Assembly (NCBI GenBank): GCA_016935935.1
Contig: JAFGPZ010000225.1
Coordinates: 1 to 5,439 of the forward strand
Reading direction: 5' to 3'
Length of the DNA: 5,439 nt
DNA from: Deltaproteobacteria bacterium
Lineage (GTDB): Bacteria > Desulfobacterota > Syntrophia > Syntrophales > UBA2210
This document shows positions 1 to 5,364 of this stretch, in pieces. The notes below the pieces were generated by a model. The model did not search any database, had not been told where the DNA came from, and saw only the letters and a program-made list of their open reading frames with translations. Numbering within the stretch: the first letter of the stretch is position 1; each line of letters opens with the position of its first letter. Both the position numbers and the translations under genes were made by a program.

Positions 1-105
1 GGATTGCAAAATCGTCGTCCCGCTCATCAACCAGACATATACATCACCCGTCGCCTGGCTCCAAAGCAGGAAGTCCGAGTTGCCATCCCCATTAAAATCA
101 CCCTT
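1..105 (-). other. First unit of an FG-GAP/VCBS-type repeat array (residues 1276-1310, cut by window edge)
   Basis: The segment KGDFNGDGNSDFLLW, followed by TGDVYVWLMSGTTI, matches the FG-GAP/VCBS-type blade in which a DxNGDGxxD calcium loop precedes a strand and a W-x-M-x-G turn. Such blades occur in series in extracellular beta-propeller or repeat proteins, so more copies are expected beyond the left edge. The motif is seen directly; continuation is inferred. Confidence 0.75.
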
Positions 106-3100
106 AAACTTCTCACGATCCTCTTCTTCAGTTTCCATAAAGTAGACATTGTCAAACCAGAATAACGCTTCGGTTGTGACGGTGTCGTCTTCTATCATGG
201 AGACGAGGGCCCTGTAATCTTTCAATGCCTTTGCCTCATAGATTGGAGAGGTAATTTCGTATGTAATCACCTCTATATCCCCATAACCATTATCGACTCT
301 GAAAACTAATTTTAAATCCTTGAACTCGACTGACAAATATGCACCGAAATCAACGTATATGGAAAAAGGCTGGAAAAATACGTTAGACATTTCACCTATA
401 TCAGCCGGGTCATCGAATCGTTTGACAAAACCGAATGCCTGACAGTAATCGCCATATTCATCACTAGAGCAACTCAGTCCTACACCGGCTAAGATATCGC
501 CTTCAAAACCGTTGCCGGCTCCGCTGTATGTGTCGTTGTAAAAGACACCTTGGATCATGGAGTTTGCAACAGCACTCGTTTCAGAATCTGGATCCCACAA
601 ATTCATATAGTCCGGGCCCATTTCCGCTTCGATGTAGGGCGTTCCATTGAAGGTGCTGAGCCTGGTCATTTTGTGAGTATAATCTGCCCCTAGATATAAC
701 GAACCGGAGTCTAGATCTATATAATAGTCATCTTCCGGTTCATTCCACTTGCTGAGATCGCTCTCGAAATCATCATAGAGGTAAATCTCGGCCGTCTGCA
801 CGCCGATGTCAAGATCGTCAACCCAGACAGAGCTTCCTGAGACCTCAAAGGGTTCGCTTTTTACAATCGTACTGCCATCCGACCCGAGGGCTTCGATTCT
901 GTATGTGCCGTCCTGAACGTCATAAAAGATATAGTCTCCATAGCTGTCTGTTTCAGCAAAGCCATAGAACTGATCGTTCGAAGCCCCTATCAAAAACACC
1001 TCGGCAAATTTAACTGGGCTGCCGTATTCCAGAACATTCCCATAAACATCCTGGCCGGTCGAATAATTGAGGGCAACCGTACCGCCCCCTGTCTGGTCCA
1101 GTGCCGAACTGATGACCGTTACAGACTCCTGGCCTTCATCACCTTCCTCAAATCGTATCAGCATCAAATCGACAGTTTCACCCGAAGGACTGATCAGCGA
1201 TGAATAGGTATACGTTCCTAACCCATCATCTTCAACGTCAACTTCACTCAAAGGCACAATTTCTCCGCTGTTTGCCGGGGACCATATCTGGTCGCTGAGG
1301 AAGGATATGACTGCCAAGCCATCCGTTGCATCTGTTACGCTGCCTGAATACACATCTCCCGTAACACTGTCGAAAGCCGTGATATCGCCGAGAGGTTTGT
1401 CATAACCCACATCCCCTTCAGCTACCGTAAAAGAGAAGGGGACCATGGAGTAGTTGTCATCTTCGAGACCCAGAACATATTCGCCTGGGGGCAGGATGGC
1501 TTCAAAGTAGCCGTTTGCCCCCGTTTCGCCCCAGCCCATCTCTTTGGTCCCTGATGCGACATAATATTCTGTCAAGACTCCGGCCAGGGGATTACCCGCC
1601 TGAATATATCCCGAAACTTTCGCGCCTGGTTGCAGGGTGATCCTGCGATACATATCCAACGGTTCTTCGCCTTCACCCATGTAGATATCGACCTCGTAGG
1701 GCGCGAGGTAGCCTGAATCGGGCCGAACGCTGATCTCAAAAATGCCTTGCGGAATGCCCGTGAAGTGGACAAAGCCGTTAATATCGGTCATGCTTCCGTT
1801 TCCGATATTGGAGGCCTCGTGGTGATAATTTACATAAACATTCGGCAGAGGATTTCCCGCTGCATCCACGATATGAGCCTTGAACCTACCTCCTGTTTGC
1901 AGGTAAAAATCCATACCGTCTATAACATTTTCCCCAAGATCTCCAAATGGAAATGCATCAGAGCAGTAGTAGCTGCCTTCGTAGCCATCATACCAGGTCG
2001 CCACGTACCACTGATCCGGGGGAGTATCATACCCTGTTTGCTGATATTCCGTTCGGACAGCGAAGTTCCCCACCGGAGGCACGCCCCTGAATATGTAAGA
2101 CCCGTCCCCCTGCGTCGACGTGCCCATCACATGTGCATAATCTTCACAGGGGTTCTCTCCTTCTACCTTTACGAGGCTGACCGGTATGGATGCAATGGGG
2201 TCCCAAAAATTGGCATCAAAGACCGTACCTTCTATGCTGGCACCGAGCACCAGGTCGAAATTCTTACCAGTTTCCGTTTGTCCGGCTATCACAGTTATGG
2301 CAACCGGGGATGCTGATTCACAATCATATGCGCTGTAAGAACCTGGGGTAGCGCTGCCAGTGTACCATTCATTTACATAGTTGGACTGGTTATTGTTATT
2401 GGTCTGGATGTAATAGCTACCCGGCTGCAGACCCATAATCGCATAGGTGCCGTCCGGGTTAACACTTCCAAAATAGAGCTGGGACGGTGGTTGCCATTCC
2501 TGGCTGCATGGGTTGTTAGTTGTGGCCATTACACTCAAGGAGGAGACTCCTGTCAGAGGATCGGTTCCGTTTTCCTGAAAGACCGTACCGGTAATGGCGC
2601 CGGCCGGGTTAAGAGCAAAGTTTGCGGTATCTCCTGGAGCTCTAAAGGTTACCGACCCACTACAGACCATCTGATTATCATAGAACTCATTGAAATAGCT
2701 TTGTCCCGAACCGGAAGCGTCGGTGCCGATAATGTAAGAAGCGTCTGTGGGAAGTCCATGGATGGTGTAATTGCCATCAACATCGGTCCAGCCGCCTGAT
2801 ACCTGCGGCCCCCCGCAATCCGTCCATGCGAACACATACACACCGGGAATTAAAGCGGACGTGTCAGCATCCGTCACCGTACCTGAGATGCTGCCACCTT
2901 CTTCCAAGGCAAAGTTTATTCCGCTGCTGCCCGCTGAAACGGCCGTGGCGCCTTCGCAAGTGTAAATGGGTAAATTATCATAATATTCATTTACATATGT
3001 ATAACTGGAGGAACCAACACACTGAGCATCGGTGCTGAGATACATATCAATTCCGGAAGGAACACCGCTAATGGTATAATTGCCATCTGCACCGGTCTGT

Positions 3101-3930
3101 CCCTGACCGAGAAACTGGCCCCCGCACTGCGCTGTCCGGGCGATCACGCATACTCCCTCAAGAGGAACAGGCGTTACCGAAGTATCAGTCACTTGGCCTG
3201 TTATGTCCAAAAATTCATAATCCAAGGAAATATTTACTGTTGAATTGTTATTGATTTCCAGAGTTATGGGGTTTGATGCGTATTGCCCGCCCCAGTCACC
3301 GCTAGTAGGCGCGCCGGAACCGCTGCTGTCCACATCCCAATAAGCTTGCACGTTAAGCGGCTGTCCATTGTATGCACCGGGTACGGTTAAAACGTAAGTC
3401 CCCAAGTCTATCAACTTTGTCCCGGCTACCAAACTATTGTCTCCGGGATTGCGCGCACCGATGTATATATCCGGATTGCTCTCCGGATAGGTGTATTCGC
3501 TGTTTCCAGCCGAAATGGTTCCTGATACCAAAACAGCATTTAGGGTGACAACAATGTCTGAACTGTTGACGACTTCATCGAAGTTCACGGGATTATTCAA
3601 AAAGCCACCCACCCCATCACCGCCATTTTTATAGGTATCGCCATTCGCATCATAGTGGGCTTTAATATAATACGAACCGCTGGAATTACCTGTCATATCT
3701 ATCGTATAAGAATCTAAGGTCGTTGTCGAAGTCCAAGCTACCGGATTTGTGCTGTCAGGAGTGGTAAATGCGCCGACATATATAGTTCCCCCAGAAGTGT
3801 AAAGTCCAAAGGGATCGTCTATAGAGCCTGAGATATTGGCGGCCTGGGCGGCTGATCCGGCCGCTGTCAAAAACAATGCCAAAAAAATTATGAAGATTAA
3901 CTTGCTGAATTCAGTTTTTTGGGTTTTCAT
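1..3930 (-). CDS. Large secreted multidomain beta-sandwich protein with C-terminal FG-GAP/VCBS repeat (3' end outside window)
   Basis: A continuous reading frame of 1310 codons without any stop, entering the window at its left edge; the C-terminus is missing. The start is the ATG at 3928-3930, preceded 5 nt upstream by AAGGAGA and followed by a clear signal peptide (residues 1-30: basic MKTQK, hydrophobic LIFIIFLALFL, cleavage after AQA), so it is exported. Visible order: two related beta domains (about 31-131 and 135-237); four carboxypeptidase-regulatory/Cna-B-like domains with paired cysteines (243-345, 348-442, 446-562, 566-677); more domains of that fold (about 682-765, 771-850, 962-1044) with typical DxNGxxxFxGIPxG-like turns; a divergent stretch 856-960; a LamG-like jelly roll (about 1050-1270, opening with DDFESDLSKW); and an FG-GAP-type unit (1276-1310, GDFNGDGNSDFLLW). 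No catalytic motif is seen. A surface or extracellular adhesion/carbohydrate-binding role is inferred from architecture only. It is apparently transcribed alone; the neighbouring toxin gene ends 40 bp upstream. Confidence 0.9.
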   Translation of the reverse strand, partial: MKTQKTEFSKLIFIIFLALFLTAAGSAAQAANISGSIDDPFGLYTSGGTIYVGAFTTPDSTNPVAWTSTTTLDSYTIDMTGNSSGSYYIKAHYDANGDTYKNGGDGVGGFLNNPVNFDEVVNSSDIVVTLNAVLVSGTISAGNSEYTYPESNPDIYIGARNPGDNSLVAGTKLIDLGTYVLTVPGAYNGQPLNVQAYWDVDSSGSGAPTSGDWGGQYASNPITLEINNNSTVNISLDYEFLDITGQVTDTSVTPVPLEGVCVIARTAQCGGQFLGQGQTGADGNYTISGVPSGIDMYLSTDAQCVGSSSYTYVNEYYDNLPIYTCEGATAVSAGSSGINFALEEGGSISGTVTDADTSALIPGVYVFAWTDCGGPQVSGGWTDVDGNYTIHGLPTDASYIIGTDASGSGQSYFNEFYDNQMVCSGSVTFRAPGDTANFALNPAGAITGTVFQENGTDPLTGVSSLSVMATTNNPCSQEWQPPSQLYFGSVNPDGTYAIMGLQPGSYYIQTNNNNQSNYVNEWYTGSATPGSYSAYDCESASPVAITVIAGQTETGKNFDLVLGASIEGTVFDANFWDPIASIPVSLVKVEGENPCEDYAHVMGTSTQGDGSYIFRGVPPVGNFAVRTEYQQTGYDTPPDQWYVATWYDGYEGSYYCSDAFPFGDLGENVIDGMDFYLQTGGRFKAHIVDAAGNPLPNVYVNYHHEASNIGNGSMTDINGFVHFTGIPQGIFEISVRPDSGYLAPYEVDIYMGEGEEPLDMYRRITLQPGAKVSGYIQAGNPLAGVLTEYYVASGTKEMGWGETGANGYFEAILPPGEYVLGLEDDNYSMVPFSFTVAEGDVGYDKPLGDITAFDSVTGDVYSGSVTDATDGLAVISFLSDQIWSPANSGEIVPLSEVDVEDDGLGTYTYSSLISPSGETVDLMLIRFEEGDEGQESVTVISSALDQTGGGTVALNYSTGQDVYGNVLEYGSPVKFAEVFLIGASNDQFYGFAETDSYGDYIFYDVQDGTYRIEALGSDGSTIVKSEPFEVSGSSVWVDDLDIGVQTAEIYLYDDFESDLSKWNEPEDDYYIDLDSGSLYLGADYTHKMTRLSTFNGTPYIEAEMGPDYMNLWDPDSETSAVANSMIQGVFYNDTYSGAGNGFEGDILAGVGLSCSSDEYGDYCQAFGFVKRFDDPADIGEMSNVFFQPFSIYVDFGAYLSVEFKDLKLVFRVDNGYGDIEVITYEITSPIYEAKALKDYRALVSMIEDDTVTTEALFWFDNVYFMETEEEDREKFKGDFNGDGNSDFLLWSQATGDVYVWLMSGTTILQS
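121..783 (-). other. LamG/concanavalin-like domain region of the secreted protein (residues 1050-1270)
   Basis: After the last carboxypeptidase-regulatory-like unit the protein changes character. The segment opens with YDDFESDLSKWN, continues with alternating strands rich in aromatic and acidic residues (YIEAEMG, FFQPFSIYVDFG, LVFRVDNG), and closes with ALFWFDNVYFME. The opening DDFE...W and closing FDNV strand are the usual edges of jelly-roll domains that bind glycans or surfaces. It has a close cysteine pair (C1154, C1163). Ligand unknown. Confidence 0.5.
1900..3204 (-). repeat. Four tandem cysteine-paired carboxypeptidase-regulatory-like domains (residues 243-677)
   Basis: Each unit starts with I(T/S/E)G(Q/T)V, has a middle GxYxxxG(V/L)xxG or close variant, and ends in a NFAL-, NFDL- or DFYL-type strand. 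In each, a cysteine before the middle turn is followed 51-62 residues later by a second one placed just after a conserved aromatic motif: C269/C325 after YVNEYYD, C372/C423 after YFNEFYD, C475/C537 after YVNEWYT, C595/C656 after YVATWYD. Unit 1 has two more cysteines (C261, C304). In an exported protein this pattern suggests one disulfide per domain, giving a stiff stalk. Fold assignment is from motif resemblance, the disulfides are inferred. Confidence 0.65.
3220..3840 (-). repeat. Two N-terminal beta-domain repeats with Asp-rich loops (residues 31-237 of the secreted protein)
   Basis: Two consecutive units of about 100 residues share the pattern SG(S/T)I, then (I)YVGA or IYIGA, then an alternating hydrophobic strand leading to KAHYDANGD (unit 1, D94, N96, D98, D105) or QAYWDVDSSG (unit 2, D199, D201, D212), a glycine-rich turn, NNPV or SNPI, and a closing strand DIVVTLN or TVNISLD. 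The Asp/Asn spacing in the loop looks like a calcium-binding turn, as in prealbumin-like or Ca-loop beta domains. This is internal duplication visible in the protein; metal binding is inferred. Confidence 0.6.
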
Positions 3931-3935
3931 TGATT

Positions 3936-3942
3936 TCTCCTT
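3936..3942 (-). promoter_or_regulatory. Ribosome binding site of the large secreted protein gene
   Basis: On the minus strand AAGGAGA lies 5 nt before the ATG at 3930. It fixes this start and agrees with the signal peptide that begins directly there. The 40-bp gap to the toxin stop contains no clear -35/-10 pair, so the promoter either overlaps repeat copy A and the broken toxin gene or is that of the upstream operon. Confidence 0.75.
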
Positions 3943-3966
3943 TTGAATGTTAACTTTAAAAACCTA

Positions 3967-3998
3967 TCTCTCACAGAGAGCACAGAGGCTCAGAGTTT
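3967..3998 (+). repeat. Dispersed repeat, copy A
   Basis: A 32-bp sequence beginning TCTCTCACAGAG and ending CAGAGGCTCAGAGTTT. It matches copy D (4604-4635) at 29 of 32 positions, the differences lying in a 4-base centre. Read on the minus strand it forms the last eight codons and TGA stop of the toxin gene. Confidence 0.85.
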
Positions 3999-4201
3999 TT
4001 TTGACTGGTCTTCGTTGAAACTACTTCGAGATCAAAAATGACTCGATACATGCCAAGTTTCGAATCACTCAACCTTGAAGCATATTTCAAAGGTTCTTTC
4101 CGGTACCTTTCAAGAGTTTTTCCGATCCTCTTTTTAACGTTTTCATCAAGATCACGAATATCTCTGAAAGCCCTATGGGTATAAACCAATTGGTATTTCA
4201 A
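3971..4201 (-). pseudogene. RelE/ParE-family toxin, internally deleted and C-terminally truncated
   Basis: The N-terminus of 76 codons (KYQLVYTHRAFRDIRDLD..., then EPLKYASRLSDSKLG) is that of a RelE/ParE-type mRNA interferase or gyrase-type toxin. The start is TTG at 4199-4201, overlapping the antitoxin stop by 4 bp, with GAGG about 10 nt upstream; no ATG lies nearby. Full members usually read LGxYRFRxGDYRVIFD after this; here LGMYRVIFD joins directly, as if the roughly seven codons between the two YR motifs were lost. The usual ending (an Arg-containing V/G-H-R-x-x-Y segment with catalytic residues in RelE) is absent. After FDLE the frame wanders and its last eight codons and TGA lie within repeat A. 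Probably an inactive toxin. Family call is firm, loss of activity inferred. Confidence 0.75.
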
Positions 4202-4398
4202 GCCCCAAAGACCTCATTATGGGATTTCACCCTGCCAGCCTTATAGTCTGCTCTAGCTTCCTTAATACTTTCCAGATACTCCGGTGAAGTGGCTGCAAGA
4301 AGATCTTCCAAGAATGAATCCCTTTCTTTTTTCTTCATTTTATTTAACGCAGTAATAATTACATCAGGTTTTATTTCCATCTTTATAGTTTCAAGCAT
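4198..4398 (-). CDS. Small antitoxin partnered with RelE/ParE-like toxin
   Basis: A 66-codon gene directly upstream of the toxin, overlapping it by 4 bp, the typical order of a type II toxin-antitoxin operon in which the antitoxin comes first, neutralises the toxin by protein binding and represses the operon. The N-terminal half is a charged helical part (KPDVIITALNKMKKKERDSF), and the C-terminal half (SPEYLESIKEARADYKAGRV, then KSHNEVFGA) is the toxin-wrapping tail common in RelB-like antitoxins. The start at 4398 is chosen because AAGGAGGG lies 4 nt upstream; a second ATG six codons in (4380) lacks such a site. The frame is intact, so the antitoxin may survive although its partner is broken. 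A weak TATATT box at 4425-4430 has no matching -35. Confidence 0.75.
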   Translation of the reverse strand: MLETIKMEIKPDVIITALNKMKKKERDSFLEDLLAATSPEYLESIKEARADYKAGRVKSHNEVFGA

Positions 4399-4402
4399 CC
4401 GA

Positions 4403-4410
4403 CCCTCCTT
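4403..4410 (-). promoter_or_regulatory. Strong ribosome binding site of the antitoxin gene
   Basis: AAGGAGGG on the minus strand, 4 nt before the ATG at 4398. It decides between this start and the internal ATG at 4380. Confidence 0.7.
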
Positions 4411-4445
4411 ATTCTGAATCTAAAAATATAATTTTGGGTACACCT

Positions 4446-4476
4446 TATTCTCTTTGCGGCTCTCCGGGCTCCATGA
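4446..4476 (-). repeat. Dispersed repeat, copy B (diverged, opposite orientation to A and D)
   Basis: The 31 bases starting TATTCTCTTTGCGG and ending GCTCCATGA match copy C at 24 of 31 positions. B and C belong to the same family as A and D but in the opposite orientation. Confidence 0.65.
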
Positions 4477-4492
4477 TTTTAACGCCCATCTA

Positions 4493-4550
4493 AAATTCAT
4501 GTGTTCCTGCCTGATTTTTCCAACTCAAAGAAACAGGCGAATATGAATTT
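4493..4550. repeat. Imperfect inverted repeat between copies B and C
   Basis: Outer arms AAATTCAT (4493-4500) and ATGAATTT (4543-4550) are exact complements, and inner arms GCCTG (4509-4513) and CAGGC (4534-4538) also pair, around a loop of about 20 bases. It is not followed by a T-run, so it is not a standard terminator; it is probably part of the repeat cluster. Confidence 0.5.
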
Positions 4551-4556
4551 CATCTC

Positions 4557-4587
4557 TATTCTCTCTGCGACTCCGTGTGCTCCGTGA
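4557..4587 (-). repeat. Dispersed repeat, copy C
   Basis: Starts TATTCTCTCTGCGA and ends GCTCCGTGA. It is 24/31 identical to copy B and about 21/29 identical to the complement of copy D. C and D face each other: GTGAGA (4584-4589) pairs with TCTCAC (4606-4611) across a T-rich loop, giving a long imperfect hairpin. Confidence 0.75.
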
Positions 4588-4603
4588 GATCTGTTTTTTT
4601 TAG

Positions 4604-4635
4604 TCTCTCACAGAGGACGCAGAGGCTCAGAGTTT
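4604..4635 (+). repeat. Dispersed repeat, copy D
   Basis: The same 32-bp sequence and orientation as copy A with 29 of 32 identities. A and D thus form direct repeats 669 bp apart end to end, flanking the toxin-antitoxin operon. On the minus strand D supplies the TGA (4627-4629) that closes the HEPN-like fragment. Confidence 0.85.
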
Positions 4636-4725
4636 CAGTATCGATCTTACCGTGTCGAGAATTTCCTGCGCGTACCCGACGCATGTCTCTGCATCTTCCA
4701 TGGAAAAAGCTATATCAGTGCTCAT
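4627..4725 (-). pseudogene. C-terminal remnant resembling a HEPN-domain protein
   Basis: A 32-codon frame from ATG (4723-4725) reading MSTDIAFSMEDAETCVGYAQ, then EILDTVRSILKL, to TGA inside repeat D. The acidic EDAE...YAQEIL pattern resembles the last helix of HEPN proteins, usually near 110-140 residues, so about three quarters including the catalytic RxxxxH region would be missing. It overlaps by 11 bp the end of the MNT-like fragment, the close spacing usual for MNT-HEPN toxin-antitoxin pairs. Recognition rests on a short stretch. It could instead be a chance frame, but the order and the neighbouring fragment support it. Confidence 0.4.
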
Positions 4726-4816
4726 AAATGGTCTTTCCCTCGGCAAGAATCGTCTTAATAAACTTTCGATGGGAAATGCTCTCGAGTTCCTCCATAGTAT
4801 TGACACACTCTTTATA
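4715..4816 (-). pseudogene. C-terminal remnant resembling an MNT nucleotidyltransferase (antitoxin type)
   Basis: The minus-strand frame reads YKECVNTMEELESISHRKF, then IKTILAEGKTIYEH, and stops at 4715-4717. The ILxEGxxIYE ending is typical of small minimal nucleotidyltransferases that pair with HEPN toxins. The GSxxxGxxxxxSDxD active-site part is absent: upstream the frame enters the palindrome at 4817-4890 and meets a stop at 4904-4906. No start is assigned; the ATG at 4793-4795 has no ribosome site of note. Probably a decayed gene cut by the repeat. Modest certainty because only about 34 residues are left. Confidence 0.4.
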
Positions 4817-4890
4817 AAATCTCCCCTGACCCCTCTTTTCCAAAGAGGGGAATGATCCCCCCCTTATCAAAGGGAGGGCAGGAGGGATTT
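4817..4890. repeat. Double-hairpin palindromic repeat
   Basis: A 74-bp imperfect palindrome with ends AAAT and ATTT. Its left half holds a perfect 9-bp stem CCCCTCTTT/AAAGAGGGG (4830-4838 and 4842-4850, loop TCC), its right half a weaker CCCTT/AAGGG stem (4861-4865 and 4870-4874), and the two halves are also complementary to each other. This resembles the C/G-run palindromic repeats scattered in many environmental proteobacterial genomes, or a small non-autonomous element. No flanking target duplication is obvious. Confidence 0.7.
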
Positions 4891-4895
4891 CTTCT

Positions 4896-4991
4896 TCATA
4901 TTTTTAATTTCATCTTATCCGGTTGATCATGCCGGTCATCCCATTCTTGAAGCATATCTCGTGCCAGATTGATGATGCTGAAGAAAAATAT
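4896..4991 (-). pseudogene. Unidentified C-terminal coding fragment
   Basis: The frame after an in-frame TAA reads IFFFSIINLARDMLQEWDD, then RHDQPDKMKLKI, and ends with TGA at 4896-4898, six bases from the palindrome. The amphipathic charged composition looks protein-like rather than random, but there is no start codon with a ribosome site and I do not recognise the family. It may be the tail of another small gene lost from this region. Could be chance. Confidence 0.25.
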
Positions 4992-5364
4992 TTACAGCCC
5001 ACACCGATGCTAAAAATTCAAGTGTTTTAAAAAGTGCAACTTATTAAAATTATATAGGATTTTTTGATTAATGGAAAGATATAATTTTGTTGGATTGCAA
5101 TCCCTGGCTGATGCCTGTTGAAGCCGATGGGGAGGGATCTACATTTTTTGAAGCTTTTTTTTGACAAAAATTGTCGATAAATGGCGCAAAAAAACAGGAC
5201 TGAGGACCGAGTTGCTGATAATCTCTGACCGCTTGTTTACCATTTGTCTCTTTTGTTCAAATGCTATAAGGCCGGTGGAAAGATTCCATCCGCCGACAAA
5301 TCAACAATTAGGTTCTTTTTGACATGATGATTATTAACTGTCTCGTAATAGCCTTGATGTTTTC
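4992..5364. other. AT-rich stretch without recognisable gene
   Basis: No frame longer than about 35 codons with protein-like content is seen on either strand. It contains T- and A-runs, a perfect 12-bp palindrome GGATTGCAATCC (5092-5103), a short palindrome GACAAAAATTGTC (5163-5175) overlapping a TTGACA, and an imperfect hairpin CGGTGGAA/TTCCATCCG (5273-5292). None is tied to a gene in the window. Confidence 0.5.

Noticed and set aside
1747..2316. A 189-codon plus-strand open frame
   Set aside because: It lies antisense inside the secreted-protein gene, has no ribosome site or recognisable domain, and its composition is what the complement of a Gly/Thr/Tyr-rich repeat protein gives.
2491..3038. 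Several plus- and minus-strand frames of 64-102 codons
   Set aside because: All lie inside the cysteine-paired repeat region of the large minus-strand gene, and none shows a start signal or protein family motif.
4427..4432. Perfect TATAAT on the plus strand
   Set aside because: No suitable -35 element and no plus-strand gene follow; the stretch is AT-rich and the match is likely chance.
3967..4635. CRISPR array formed by the repeats A-D
   Set aside because: Copies are irregularly spaced, in both orientations and diverged, and there is no cas gene.
4652..4855. A 67-codon plus-strand frame starting with GTG
   Set aside because: It runs opposite to the HEPN- and MNT-like fragments and ends in the palindromic repeat; its C-terminus is simply the repeat translated. 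No ribosome site is seen.
3967..4890. Insertion sequence carrying the toxin-antitoxin operon
   Set aside because: No transposase remnant or target-site duplication could be found; direct repeats alone do not establish a transposon.
5161..5189. TTGACA as a -35 promoter element
   Set aside because: At 16-18 bp spacing the following bases (GCGCAA region) do not resemble a -10 box.
5273..5292. Rho-independent terminator
   Set aside because: The stem has a bulge and neither strand has a T-run after it.
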